64,000 nt of DNA, taken from NCBI GenBank assembly GCA_947494645.1, contig CANLVO010000002.1, forward strand, positions 186,001 through 250,000. The letters are read 5' to 3'. This DNA is from an uncultured Litoreibacter sp. (GTDB lineage Bacteria; Pseudomonadota; Alphaproteobacteria; Rhodobacterales; Rhodobacteraceae). Positions within the stretch are counted from its first letter, which is position 1; each line of letters opens with the position of its first letter. The notes under the pieces were generated by a model that searched no databases, was not told the origin of the DNA, and saw nothing but the letters and a program-made list of their open reading frames with translations. Both the position numbers and the translations under genes were made by a program. Below are positions 21,139 through 29,036 of this stretch, one piece after another.

Positions 21139-22055
21139 CAGAAGTTCGCTTTGAGGTCCATATTCTCGTAGAGGCCAGCGACCTCTTCCTCATAGCCATT
21201 GAACATCTGGGTCGGCACGCGTTTGGCCAAAAGCCCGCCGCCGATCTGACGCTCAGAGGCCTGGCTCCAGCGGGGGTGGTCCACATTCGGGTTCACGTTG
21301 GAATAGAAGCCGTATTCGCGCGGCTGGATCATATTCCAGCTGGCCTCGGGTTGCGTGTCCGTCAGGGTGATCTTCACAATCGACTTGATCGATTTGAAGC
21401 CATACTTCCACGGCACAACCAGACGCAAAGGCGCGCCGTTCTGGTTCGGGATATCCTTGCCGTAAATGCCGGTCGCCATAATGGTCAGCGGGTGCATGGC
21501 CTCGTCCAGCCGCAAGCCTTCGCGGTAGGGCCAAGGGATGAAGTTGCGCTTCTGGCCCCACATCTCTTCGGGGCGCAGCACAGTTTCAAACGCCACATAC
21601 TTGGCCTCGGACTGTACGCCCGCAAGGTTCAGCAGATCGGCCAGCTCGAACCCGTTCCAAGGGATCACCATCGACCACGCCTCGACGCAGCGGAAGCGGT
21701 AGATGCGCTCCTCAATGGTCATCTGGGACATGATGTCTTCAAACGAATAGCTGCCGGGCTTGTCGACCATGCCGCCGATTTCCACCGCCCAAGGAGACGT
21801 CGTCAAAGCGCTCGCATACTCTGCCGGGTCGCTCTTGCCAGTGCCGAACTCGTAGAAGTTGTTGTAGGAGGTGATCTCCTCCCAAGTGTTGGGCTCCGCA
21901 TCGGTGGAATACTCAGACGTTGCCGACAGCGCCGGGCTTGCAATCGTCCCCGCGGCGAAAGCCGCAGTTCCGGCCATGAAGGACCGGCGGTTTAGAAACA
22001 TGTGTTCTGGCGTGACGTCTGCCCAGCTCAGTTTGGAAGTGTATCTATTGGCCAT
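21138..22055 (-). CDS. msrP: MsrP, periplasmic methionine sulfoxide reductase catalytic subunit
   Basis: Molybdopterin-containing methionine sulfoxide reductase of the sulfite oxidase fold, 305 residues from the ATG at 22055 ([11 protein letters not shown], after GAGGAACC); an upstream in-frame start at 22079 would add eight residues. A Tat signal [15 protein letters not shown] ends near ALSA. The molybdenum-binding cysteine is in [15 protein letters not shown]. The mature protein acts in the periplasm and gets electrons from MsrQ. Its stop overlaps the start of the MerF-like gene. The whole set repairs envelope proteins damaged by reactive oxygen or chlorine species. Confidence 0.94.
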   Translation of the reverse strand: MANRYTSKLSWADVTPEHMFLNRRSFMAGTAAFAAGTIASPALSATSEYSTDAEPNTWEEITSYNNFYEFGTGKSDPAEYASALTTSPWAVEIGGMVDKPGSYSFEDIMSQMTIEERIYRFRCVEAWSMVIPWNGFELADLLNLAGVQSEAKYVAFETVLRPEEMWGQKRNFIPWPYREGLRLDEAMHPLTIMATGIYGKDIPNQNGAPLRLVVPWKYGFKSIKSIVKITLTDTQPEASWNMIQPREYGFYSNVNPNVDHPRWSQASERQIGGGLLAKRVPTQMFNGYEEEVAGLYENMDLKANF

Positions 22056-22172
22056 AGGTTCCTCGCTTTGTTGCCTCACCCTATGGCCCCTCTATTGAAG
22101 ACTACAAAGCGAAACCCGCTGACCTCACGAATTTGTTGAGTCGGCGTTATGTGGGTTTATCAGCCGCTTTCC

Positions 22173-22805
22173 TTACTTCTGCCCGTCAAAAAGCAACCGG
22201 GCTGCCAATGCGCCAAAAACCGTACCCAATATATAGCGCGACCATTTTGAAAAGCTCTGCGCTCCGGCCGCAAAGGACCGCAGGCTGCCGACCAGCACAA
22301 TCACCGCCCCATTGGTCATCAACCCAACCACGTTGAGAATCGTGGCGAGGATAAGAACCTGTAGCCCGACTGACCCGGCGGCCGGGTCCAAAAACTGCGG
22401 AAACAGCGCCAGAAAGAACAGGGCCACTTTGGGATTTAGAAGGTTGGTCAGAAAACCCTGTCGAAAGATCACCAGCATGGAGTGTTTCTTCTCAGCCGCG
22501 TCGCGCACCGCAAAGCTGCTGCGGGCGGTGAAGGCTTGCCACGCCAGATAAAGAAGATAGGCCGCGCCGATGTAGCGGATCAGGTCATAGGCAAAAGGCA
22601 CCGCCAGAAACAGCTGCGACAATCCCAAGGCCAGAAACAGTGCGTGGCAGAACGCGCCGGCGGCCACGCCCAGATAGGTGACCAACCCTGCCAGCCGCCC
22701 TTGTGCCGCACTGCGCGCGGCTATCAGCAACATGTCAGCGCCGGGCGTGGCTGTCAGCGCAAGGCAGGCCAGTGTGAAAACGATCAGGGTCTGGGCGTCA
22801 AACAT
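22173..22805 (-). CDS. LysE-family amino acid or metabolite exporter
   Basis: 210-residue inner-membrane protein with six hydrophobic segments. It has the RhtB/LysE-family N-terminal pattern TPGADMLLIAARSAAQGRLAGLVTYLGVAAG (in pieces, residues 19-49) and the segment NLLNPKVALFFLALFPQF. Family members export amino acids or their analogues. It lies 12 bases downstream of the glutamate synthase-like gene and probably shares its transcript, which might hint at export of an amino acid made by that enzyme. The substrate cannot be predicted. Confidence 0.88.
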   Translation of the reverse strand: MFDAQTLIVFTLACLALTATPGADMLLIAARSAAQGRLAGLVTYLGVAAGAFCHALFLALGLSQLFLAVPFAYDLIRYIGAAYLLYLAWQAFTARSSFAVRDAAEKKHSMLVIFRQGFLTNLLNPKVALFFLALFPQFLDPAAGSVGLQVLILATILNVVGLMTNGAVIVLVGSLRSFAAGAQSFSKWSRYILGTVFGALAARLLFDGQK

Positions 22806-22817
22806 CTGGGCCTCCTC

Positions 22818-24320
22818 TTAAGTGCCGGTCTTGTCGGGGTAGAGCACATCCAACGGTACAGAATTCCCTGTGTCCTGAACCATCCGCACATGCTGGCGCT
22901 TCAGTTGCCGGGGCTCCGCCACACCGACGGAATGGGCGATGGTCTCGACCTCTTTGACGATGCTTTTGGCGTAGCGCGCCACCTTTTTATACTTGTCCTC
23001 CGGCACCAGTCCTTTTTGGAACCGCGGATCATGCGTCGTGATGCCCGTCGGGCAGGTATTCATATTGCATTTCATCGCCTGAATGCAGCCCAGCGAGAAC
23101 ATAAAGCCACGGGCCGATGTGATGAAATCCGCGCCTGCGGCAAGGGCCCATGCGACCTCCCCCGGCACCATCAGTTTGGCCGAGGCCACGAGCTTGATCC
23201 GTTTCTTCAACCCGTATTCCCGCAACAACCCGGCGACTTCCGGCAACGCCTCTTTGATTGAGACGCCCACCAGATCCATCAAAGGCAGAGGCGACGCCCC
23301 GGTGCCGCCCTCGCCCCCATCAAGCGTGATGAAATCCGGGGCCAAGTCTTCGCCCCGCCGCTTTATTGTTTCAAGCATGTCGCGAAAGGCCTGCTCCGCG
23401 CCAAAGACGGTCTTGATGCCCACGGGCTTGCCAGTCACCTCGCGGATATGGGCCAGAAAATCCAGCAGGTCGTCCCAGTCGTCGATCTCTACGTGACGGT
23501 TCGGGCTGATCGAATCCTCGCCCTCGTTGATGCCCCTGATCTTGGCAATTTCGGGCGTGATCTTCGCGCCGGGCAGGATGCCGCCTTTGCCGGGCTTGGC
23601 GCCCTGCGCCAGCTTCAGCTCGAACATCTTGACCTGTTCATGCGCGGCGACTTCCCTCAGCTTGTCATCGTTGAGCCGCCCGTCCTTGTCGCGCACCCCG
23701 TATTTGGCGGTGCCGATCTGAAACACGATATCCGCGCCGCCCTCCAGATGATACGGGCTCAGCCCGCCCTCCCCGGTGTTCATCCAGATGCCCGCCTCCT
23801 TCGCCCCGCGCGACAGCGCCAGCACGGCAGGTTTCGAGATCGCCCCAAAGCTCATCCCCGACAGGTTGAAAAAGGACTGCGCCACATATGGCTGCCGCGC
23901 GCCCTCACCGATCATCATCGGCTCGGATTTGGCGAACTGGTCGTCCAGCGGCGGAAACGGCGCGTTCACAAATAGCGGCGTGCCCGTTACCGCAATATTG
24001 CGGGTCGAGCCGAACGCGACCGTGTTCCCCTTGCCGCTGGTCGCCCGCTTCACCCAATCCCGCTGCGCGCGGTTGAACGGCAATTCCTCGCGGTCCATCG
24101 CAAAGAAATACTGCCTGAAGAACTCGCCAAGCTCAGTGAACAGATGCCGAAACCGGCCTATGACGGGGTAGTTGCGCCGCACGGCGTCCTCGGTCTGGGT
24201 GCGGTCGATGATAAACAGGATCACCGCCGCCAAGGCCGCCAGTCCGATAACGAACACAAAGGAAAACGCCAGGACCTGAAACACCCATCCTGCCCAGTCG
24301 ATCATGTCATCCGCTCCCAT
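22818..24320 (-). CDS. FMN-binding glutamate synthase family protein
   Basis: 500-residue protein corresponding to the FMN/iron-sulfur synthase domain of glutamate synthase, with an N-terminal membrane anchor (about residues 8-36) and no glutamine amidotransferase domain. The FMN-barrel motifs TLDGGEGGTGASPLPLMD and ADFITSARGFMFSLGC are clear. The cluster CIQAMKCNMNTCP gives the three cysteines for a [3Fe-4S] centre. Such membrane-anchored stand-alone GltS-like proteins are widespread in Proteobacteria, and their reaction is not certain. It may use free ammonia or act on another substrate. It is probably co-transcribed with the LysE exporter. Confidence 0.85.
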   Translation of the reverse strand: MGADDMIDWAGWVFQVLAFSFVFVIGLAALAAVILFIIDRTQTEDAVRRNYPVIGRFRHLFTELGEFFRQYFFAMDREELPFNRAQRDWVKRATSGKGNTVAFGSTRNIAVTGTPLFVNAPFPPLDDQFAKSEPMMIGEGARQPYVAQSFFNLSGMSFGAISKPAVLALSRGAKEAGIWMNTGEGGLSPYHLEGGADIVFQIGTAKYGVRDKDGRLNDDKLREVAAHEQVKMFELKLAQGAKPGKGGILPGAKITPEIAKIRGINEGEDSISPNRHVEIDDWDDLLDFLAHIREVTGKPVGIKTVFGAEQAFRDMLETIKRRGEDLAPDFITLDGGEGGTGASPLPLMDLVGVSIKEALPEVAGLLREYGLKKRIKLVASAKLMVPGEVAWALAAGADFITSARGFMFSLGCIQAMKCNMNTCPTGITTHDPRFQKGLVPEDKYKKVARYAKSIVKEVETIAHSVGVAEPRQLKRQHVRMVQDTGNSVPLDVLYPDKTGT

Positions 24321-24387
24321 GGTGTCTCCGTATCTTGATCAGCTGCATCATGGACAGAACGCGGCTTTGCTGCCACCCTGAAATGCA

Positions 24388-25134
24388 ATGCTCAGACCCG
24401 CCGCCCTTTCGCTGCTCATCGCCACGCAAACAGCCACCGCCAGCTCCGATTGCGGGGCCGATGCGATGCTGGTCTTTGACGGGTCAGGCTCGATGTCCGA
24501 AATCGGGCTGGAGGCCGCCACCCCGCGCATCATCGACGCCCGCAAGGCCATCGCCCGCGCCCTGCCGCAGGTAGAACCGTTCCGCGATCTGGGCCTGTTG
24601 GTCTACGGTCCCGGCGACCAGGACGGCTGCTCGAATATTGACCTGCGCTTCGCGCCCCAGCCGCGCGCCGCCACCAAAATCATCGGTGCGGTAGACACGC
24701 TCAACCCCGGCGGCATGACCCCGCTCAGCGCCTCTGTCGCGCAAGCCGCGGAGGCGCTGAATTTCCGCCGCCAGCCCGCCACCGTGGTGCTGGTCACCGA
24801 TGGCAACGAGACCTGCGGCGGCACGCCCTGCGCCCTTGGCCGCCAGTTGCAAGCCGAGGGCGCAGACCTCACCGTCCATGTCATCGGGTTCAAGTTCCGC
24901 TTCGACTTTTTCGGTTGGGACAATCCGGAACAAACCGCCACCGGCAAAGACACCGTCGCGCGATGCCTCTCTGATCAGACCGGCGGCACCTTCGTGTCCA
25001 CCGAAACCGTCGACGAGCTGGTCGAGGCGCTCAATGCCACGCTTGGCTGCGCCCTCATCGGCACGGCGCCACACAGAAAAACGGCCCTCCCGAAGGAAGG
25101 CCGTTCACTGTCTGGGGGAGAACAGACGGGGTAA
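24388..25134 (+). CDS. Secreted von Willebrand factor A domain protein
   Basis: 248-residue protein with a short signal peptide (residues 1-18, ending TATAS) followed by one VWA domain. The metal-ion-dependent adhesion site is intact: DGSGSMSE near residue 31, a threonine-containing loop (GGMTPLSAS) and DGNE near residue 140. VWA domains bind partner proteins through a divalent cation; no partner is evident here. The last 18 or so codons overlap the terminator hairpin of the convergent small repeat-protein gene, so the C-terminal tail (after the TLGCALIG segment) may be of little functional weight. It is divergent from the glutamate synthase-like gene. Confidence 0.85.
   Translation: MLRPAALSLLIATQTATASSDCGADAMLVFDGSGSMSEIGLEAATPRIIDARKAIARALPQVEPFRDLGLLVYGPGDQDGCSNIDLRFAPQPRAATKIIGAVDTLNPGGMTPLSASVAQAAEALNFRRQPATVVLVTDGNETCGGTPCALGRQLQAEGADLTVHVIGFKFRFDFFGWDNPEQTATGKDTVARCLSDQTGGTFVSTETVDELVEALNATLGCALIGTAPHRKTALPKEGRSLSGGEQTG
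25076..25104 (-). terminator. Terminator of the first ALxNDSxAExxV gene
   Basis: On the minus strand a ten-pair stem ACGGCCTTCC / GGGAGGGCCGT is followed by a run of T. It lies about 45 bases past the stop of the small secreted-protein gene, inside the 3' end of the convergent VWA gene. Confidence 0.75.
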
Positions 25135-25149
25135 GGGTAAGTGCCGCTC

Positions 25150-25446
25150 TTAGCGAACGAAGTTCTCGGCAGGCGAGTCGTTGGTCAGGGCGAACATTTG
25201 CTGGATCGCTTTGACGTCAACGTTGCGTGCCCGGTCGAAGTTCACCTTGTTTTCCGCAGGGCTGTCATTGACCAGAGCCAGACGCTGAGCCGTGCCGATC
25301 GGATCGCCAACGGATGTTTCGCCAACGATGCGTTCAGCGGCTGAGTCGTTGGTCAGCGCGAAGAACTTCTGGATGTTGGACACGTCCGCAGCGGCAGGAG
25401 CAGCAAGGGACAGGGATACGAGAGCGGTTGCGATAAGAGTTTTCAT
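25150..25446 (-). CDS. Small secreted ALxNDSxAExxV repeat protein, copy 1
   Basis: 98-residue protein from the ATG at 25446 (GGAG ribosome binding site). A signal peptide is followed by cleavage at about AAA-D (20/21). The mature 78 residues contain three copies of a 12-residue motif AL-x-NDS-x-AE-x-x-V, at 30-41, 57-68 and 86-97, spaced 27 and 29 residues apart. No cysteines are present. I do not recognise a described family. Two paralogues lie at 26982 and 36787 in this window; the latter is nearly identical and is duplicated with 200 bases of upstream DNA. It is monocistronic, with its own promoter and terminator. The periplasmic or extracellular function is unknown. Confidence 0.85.
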   Translation of the reverse strand: MKTLIATALVSLSLAAPAAADVSNIQKFFALTNDSAAERIVGETSVGDPIGTAQRLALVNDSPAENKVNFDRARNVDVKAIQQMFALTNDSPAENFVR

Positions 25447-25516
25447 TTTGATCTCCAATTTGGGTTTGCCGGTTAAGGCTGTGTGTGTGCGGCGGTGCGT
25501 TGCCGTTTGATGAGAC

Positions 25517-25600
25517 TAATATGGCGCTTGTGTGGGGCCCTCTCAATGCACTCAACAGGCAAATATCGCCAATATTGGTGCATTCACGCACATCAATATC
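25517..25600 (-). promoter_or_regulatory. Promoter and palindromic site of copy 1
   Basis: On the minus strand TTGAGA (25541-25546) and ATATTA (25517-25522) are 18 bases apart, and this pair is conserved before all three paralogues. About 25 bases further upstream lies an imperfect 30-base palindrome (25571-25600) with outer arms ATATTG / CAATAT and inner GGTGC ... GCACAT. The inner part is also conserved at copies 2 and 3, suggesting a shared regulator. Confidence 0.55.
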
Positions 25601-25748
25601 TGAGCCTCGGCCCACATCATCACGCCCCCGTGAGAAACCAATCACGACGCGTGAGATCCCGGCGCGAAGACCCTCATGTCGCAAACTGAACACCGCTCCG
25701 CTTCACCGCGTCCTAGCCTGCAAAAACCCGTTTGAGAGAATCGTCCCT

Positions 25749-26897
25749 ATGCCACTTCACTTCACCGACGCCGAATTTGCCGCCCGCCGCGACGCTGCCA
25801 CGCGGGCCCTTAAAGAAGCCAAGCTCGACGCCATTCTGCTTTTCGCGCCGGAAAGCCAGTATTGGATCAGTGGCTATGACACATTCGGCTTTGCGATGTT
25901 CCAGTCCATGGTGCTGACCCGCGACGGGCATCTGTCGCTGCTCACCCGGATGCCTGATCTGCGGCAGGCGCAGCACACCTCCACCCTGGCCGATGCCGAT
26001 ATTCATATCTGGCATGAGCGGGAGGGATCGAACCCGGCGCAAGATCTGGCACAGCTACTCGCTGATCTGGGCGTCGCAGGGGGGCGCATCGGCATTGAAG
26101 GCCAAACCGCCGGTCTGACCGATTTCAACGGGCGCATGGTGCGGGAGGTCTTGGGGGACCTGACAGAGGCCTCGGACCTGATCCGCAGCCTGCGCCGTTT
26201 GAAATCCCCGGCAGAGATAGAGATGCATCGCCGTGCCGCCGCGCTCTCGGATGATGCGTTTGATGCCGCGAGGTCCCTGACCCGGGCGGGCGCATTTGAG
26301 GGCGACATTCTCGCCGCTATGCAAGGCGCGGTCTTCAAAGGTGGCGGCGATTACGCGGGCAATGAGTTTGTCATCGGCTCAGGCCCCGGCGCGCTTTTGT
26401 GTCGATACTTTTCGGGCCGCCGTCACTTGGATGCCTCCGATCAGCTGACATTGGAATGGTCTGGCACCTATGCCCGCTATCACGCCGCGATGATGCAGAC
26501 CCTGATCGTGGGAGACGTGTCCGCCACCCACCGCAAACTGCACGGATTGGCCCGTGACGCGCTGGAGGCCTGCGAAGCCGCAATCGCGCCGGGCAAACCG
26601 ATGGGCGATGTCTATGCGGCACATGCCAAAGTGTTTGATGCAGCTGGCATGTCCCATGCAAGGCTGCAGGCCTGCGGCTACGGCATGGGCGCCATCTACA
26701 CTCCGATCTGGGTGGACTTCCCGATGTTTTATGAAGGCAACCCGCTCTTGATGCAGGAGGGGCAGGTCTTCTTTCTGCATATGATCCTGATGGACAGCGA
26801 AGCGGGGGCCGCCATGTGTCTTGGCCATTCGGTTCTGGTCACACGCGATGGCTGTGAAAGGCTGTCGCGCCATGCCCCCGATCTCTATACGCAGTAA
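25749..26897 (+). CDS. M24-family creatinase-fold protein lacking metal ligands
   Basis: 382 residues from the ATG at 25749 (MPLHFTDAEF); the frame is open further upstream, but that part is intergenic and overlaps the duplicated segment. The fold is that of aminopeptidase P/creatinase: an N-terminal creatinase domain (1-140) and a C-terminal pita-bread domain. The five usual metal ligands are missing: the DxG...D site reads LEWSGTYARYHAAMM, the GHG histidine is replaced (GYGMG), and the EPG glutamate is replaced (FFLHMILMD). It is therefore probably a metal-independent C-N hydrolase like creatinase or ectoine hydrolase, not a peptidase. The substrate is unknown. Confidence 0.85.
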   Translation: MPLHFTDAEFAARRDAATRALKEAKLDAILLFAPESQYWISGYDTFGFAMFQSMVLTRDGHLSLLTRMPDLRQAQHTSTLADADIHIWHEREGSNPAQDLAQLLADLGVAGGRIGIEGQTAGLTDFNGRMVREVLGDLTEASDLIRSLRRLKSPAEIEMHRRAAALSDDAFDAARSLTRAGAFEGDILAAMQGAVFKGGGDYAGNEFVIGSGPGALLCRYFSGRRHLDASDQLTLEWSGTYARYHAAMMQTLIVGDVSATHRKLHGLARDALEACEAAIAPGKPMGDVYAAHAKVFDAAGMSHARLQACGYGMGAIYTPIWVDFPMFYEGNPLLMQEGQVFFLHMILMDSEAGAAMCLGHSVLVTRDGCERLSRHAPDLYTQ

Positions 26898-26914
26898 CGC
26901 TTGGCCCAAACCAA

Positions 26915-26943
26915 AACGACCTCCCTCGATCTGAGGAAGGTCG
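26915..26943 (-). terminator. Terminator of the second ALxNDSxAExxV gene
   Basis: On the minus strand the stem GCGACCTTCC / GGGAGGTCGT is followed by TTTTGG, about 40 bases past the stop of copy 2. It could also stop the convergent M24 transcript. Confidence 0.65.
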
Positions 26944-26981
26944 CTTCAGGTGGAAACGGGGTGTCGCTATGAGCGTAAAGC

Positions 26982-27278
26982 TTAGCGAACGATGTTCTCG
27001 GCAGGCGAGTCGTTGGTCAGAGCGAAGATTTGCTGGATCGCCTTGACGTCTACGTTGCGTGCACGGTCGAAGTTAACCTTGTTTTCTGCCGGGCTGTCAT
27101 TGACCAGAGCCAGCTCTTGGGCTGTGCCAACTGGGTTGCCGACGGAAGTCTCACCAACAATGCGCTCAGCGGCGGAGTCGTTGGTCAGTGCGAAGAACTG
27201 CTTCACGTTCGAGACGTCTGCAGCAGCAGGTGCTGCGAAGGACAGGGAAACGAGTGCGGTTGCGATGATCTTTTTCAT
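26982..27278 (-). CDS. Small secreted ALxNDSxAExxV repeat protein, copy 2
   Basis: 98-residue paralogue of the protein at 25150. It has the same signal peptide plan (MKKIIATALVSLSFAAPAAA) and the same three repeats at 30-41, 57-68 and 86-97. It differs mainly at SNVKQF, GNPVGTAQEL and QQIF. The start at 27278 has GGAG upstream. At the DNA level it is more diverged from copies 1 and 3 than they are from each other. The promoter, the palindrome core and a downstream terminator are retained, so it is a separately transcribed member of the family. Function unknown. Confidence 0.85.
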   Translation of the reverse strand: MKKIIATALVSLSFAAPAAADVSNVKQFFALTNDSAAERIVGETSVGNPVGTAQELALVNDSPAENKVNFDRARNVDVKAIQQIFALTNDSPAENIVR

Positions 27279-27350
27279 TTTAATCTCCAGTATGTGTGTG
27301 CCCCTCGGGGCGGTGTGTGTGTCCGGCGGTGTGTTGCCGGTTGATGAGAC

Positions 27351-27430
27351 TAATATGCCCCCTAACCGCACCCATCTCAACGCACATCGACTGTCTTTTG
27401 TGTGAGATAGGTGCGCTCATGCACATAGCT
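27351..27430 (-). promoter_or_regulatory. Promoter and palindromic site of copy 2
   Basis: TTGAGA (27375-27380) and ATATTA (27351-27356) on the minus strand are 18 bases apart, as at copies 1 and 3. At 27407-27430 the core AGGTGC ... GCACAT of the palindrome is kept, while the outer arms have changed. Conservation in otherwise diverged DNA points to function. The rest of the gap to 27632 holds a GTGAG ... CTCAC inverted repeat but no gene. Confidence 0.5.
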
Positions 27431-27634
27431 TGGTGCGGGATGGCCGACACCCACACGCCGCCGTGAGATCACGCTCACATCGCGTGAGAACTGTGAAACA
27501 TCCAAGGATCAGAACCGCTTTCCGCTTCATCTTGGCAGAAATACCGACCGCTCCAGTCAGAATCAGCGACACGCAAGCGAAAGAGCCGGGCCCTGTGCAA
27601 CCCACACGCCCGCAGGGCGCACTATAAAAAGCGT

Positions 27635-27665
27635 AAAGCCCGCGATGCCGGGGCATCGCGGGCTT
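27635..27665 (-). terminator. Terminator of the SPFH-NfeD operon
   Basis: A 14- to 15-pair perfect stem (AAAGCCCGCGATGCC and its complement) lies about 30 bases past the stop of the nfeD-like gene. T-rich sequence flanks it on both strands, so it may act in both directions. Confidence 0.75.
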
Positions 27666-27692
27666 TTCATTCAGATCAAGGCCGCTGCTGGT

Positions 27693-27992
27693 TTATGTCT
27701 TGGGCAAATCGTCGTTGATATCCGTGTCCCAGACCTTCACCTGCCCGCCACGCGCACCAAACACCCGGCGCAACAGAAGCCACACCACCAGCGACATTGC
27801 CGCAAAGACCACCAGCGTGATCGGCAGGGACCCCGCCAGATAGCTGCCGAGCCCCCCATCTATATAGAAGACCGCGCCAATCACCCCGGCCGCGATTGCA
27901 AAGCCCAGCAAGATGTAGCCCGGTGCCAGGATCTCGAGGATGCCCAGAACCAGAGCGGCGGCGAACCAGACCCAGTATTCCGTCCACATCAT
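27693..27992 (-). CDS. NfeD-like membrane protein
   Basis: 99-residue membrane protein of the short NfeD type, with two or three hydrophobic segments (about 8-30, 33-50 and 52-74) and a short soluble tail. NfeD proteins are nearly always encoded next to SPFH/stomatin proteins, as here, where the start overlaps the SPFH gene stop by four bases. The full OB-fold domain of longer NfeD proteins is missing, so this is the truncated form that occurs widely. It likely works with the SPFH protein in membrane microdomain organisation or membrane protein quality control. Confidence 0.85.
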   Translation of the reverse strand: MMWTEYWVWFAAALVLGILEILAPGYILLGFAIAAGVIGAVFYIDGGLGSYLAGSLPITLVVFAAMSLVVWLLLRRVFGARGGQVKVWDTDINDDLPKT

Positions 27993-28885
27993 GACGAGCG
28001 CCCTTTCAGCAAACCAAACGCATCGCTAAAAGCGTCCAGCGCGTTGGCGGGCAGCAGGATCGTCTGCTTGCCCTCGCCCGCGCCAACAGCGGTCAGCGCC
28101 TCCACCTGTTTCAGCGCCACTTGGTACTGCGCCGCTTCCAGCCCGTTCTCGGCAATCGCCGCGGCCACCACGCCCGTGGCGTAAGCTTCCGCATCCGCCT
28201 GCACCCGACGCGCCTTGGCCAGTTGCTCGGCGGCGTAAAGCTCTGCATCCGCGTTCAGTTCCACTGAGCGTTTCGACCCCTCGGCCTCCGTCACCTGCGC
28301 GCGCCGCGCCCGTTCCGCGTTCAGCTGCTGCAGCATCGCGGCCCGTGTGGCCTCGTCCAGGTTCACGTCCAAAATCTCCGCCCGGGTCACTTCGATGCCC
28401 CAGTCATCCACGATCCGCTCCAGCGCGCCCTGAATGCGCACAATCAACTGCGCCCGGTTCGACTGCACCTCGTCCAGCTCCAGCGTGCCGATCTCGGAGC
28501 GCACGATCCCCGCCACCGTGGTGGCAATCGCCGCGTCAATGTCGCGAATACGGTACACCGTCTTCTCGGGCTCAATGATGCGGTAAAACACCGAGCTCTC
28601 CACCTGCACCAGCACGTTGTCAGAGGTAATCGCGTCCTGCGAATTCGTCGGCAGCTGCCGTTCCAGAATCGAAATCTTATGCGCCACCCGGTCGATAAAC
28701 GGCACGATCAGGTTGATCCCCGGCCCCAGCACGGAGCGCAGCTTGCCAAAGCGTTCCACCACGTATTTCTCTGATTGTGGCACGATGCGCACGCCCATCA
28801 GGATGACGACGATCAGCAAAACGGCCAGCAGCAGGAACACGGCGTTGTTGCCGACAAAGCCCAGCAAAATCTGCTCAATATCCAT
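27989..28885 (-). CDS. SPFH/stomatin-family membrane protein (QmcA/paraslipin type)
   Basis: 298 residues from the ATG at 28885 (MDIEQILLGFVG); the frame stays open upstream without support. It has an N-terminal membrane anchor (about 5-33), an SPFH domain (VPQSEKYVVERFGKLRSVLGPG near residue 40), then a long helical, alanine- and glutamate-rich coiled coil (about 190-270). Such proteins form large oligomeric rings or cages in the inner membrane and regulate proteases or membrane domains. It is encoded with an overlapping NfeD-like gene in a two-gene operon. Confidence 0.92.
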   Translation of the reverse strand: MDIEQILLGFVGNNAVFLLLAVLLIVVILMGVRIVPQSEKYVVERFGKLRSVLGPGINLIVPFIDRVAHKISILERQLPTNSQDAITSDNVLVQVESSVFYRIIEPEKTVYRIRDIDAAIATTVAGIVRSEIGTLELDEVQSNRAQLIVRIQGALERIVDDWGIEVTRAEILDVNLDEATRAAMLQQLNAERARRAQVTEAEGSKRSVELNADAELYAAEQLAKARRVQADAEAYATGVVAAAIAENGLEAAQYQVALKQVEALTAVGAGEGKQTILLPANALDAFSDAFGLLKGRSS

Positions 28886-29036
28886 AAAACAACCTCTCTT
28901 TCTCACCCTATATGGGGGCCAAATGGGCCGTTTTAAAGGAAAACACCCCTGCCCGAGCACCGTTTGCACCGGTCATGGCACGTTAACCACACTGCGCTAC
29001 CAGCACGCCGACCCCCATAAAACAAAGGCGTGCGCA

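Larger units (their letters stand above)
25149..25658 (-). repeat. 510-base duplicated segment, copy A
   Basis: The gene of copy 1 and its complete upstream region match 36786-37295 base for base in length, with only scattered substitutions. Similarity stops sharply at both edges: just after the stop codon, and after CGCGTGAGATC upstream. No transposase or terminal repeats flank it. Confidence 0.85.

Noticed and set aside
25485..25748. N-terminal extension of the M24 protein frame
   Set aside because: This part overlaps the promoter and palindrome of the convergent repeat-protein gene, and the homologous fold starts at the ATG at 25749.
28617..29036. Upstream extension of the ParB-like frame
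   Set aside because: It runs antisense through the SPFH gene and has no ParB homology; the domain begins at the ATG at 29037.
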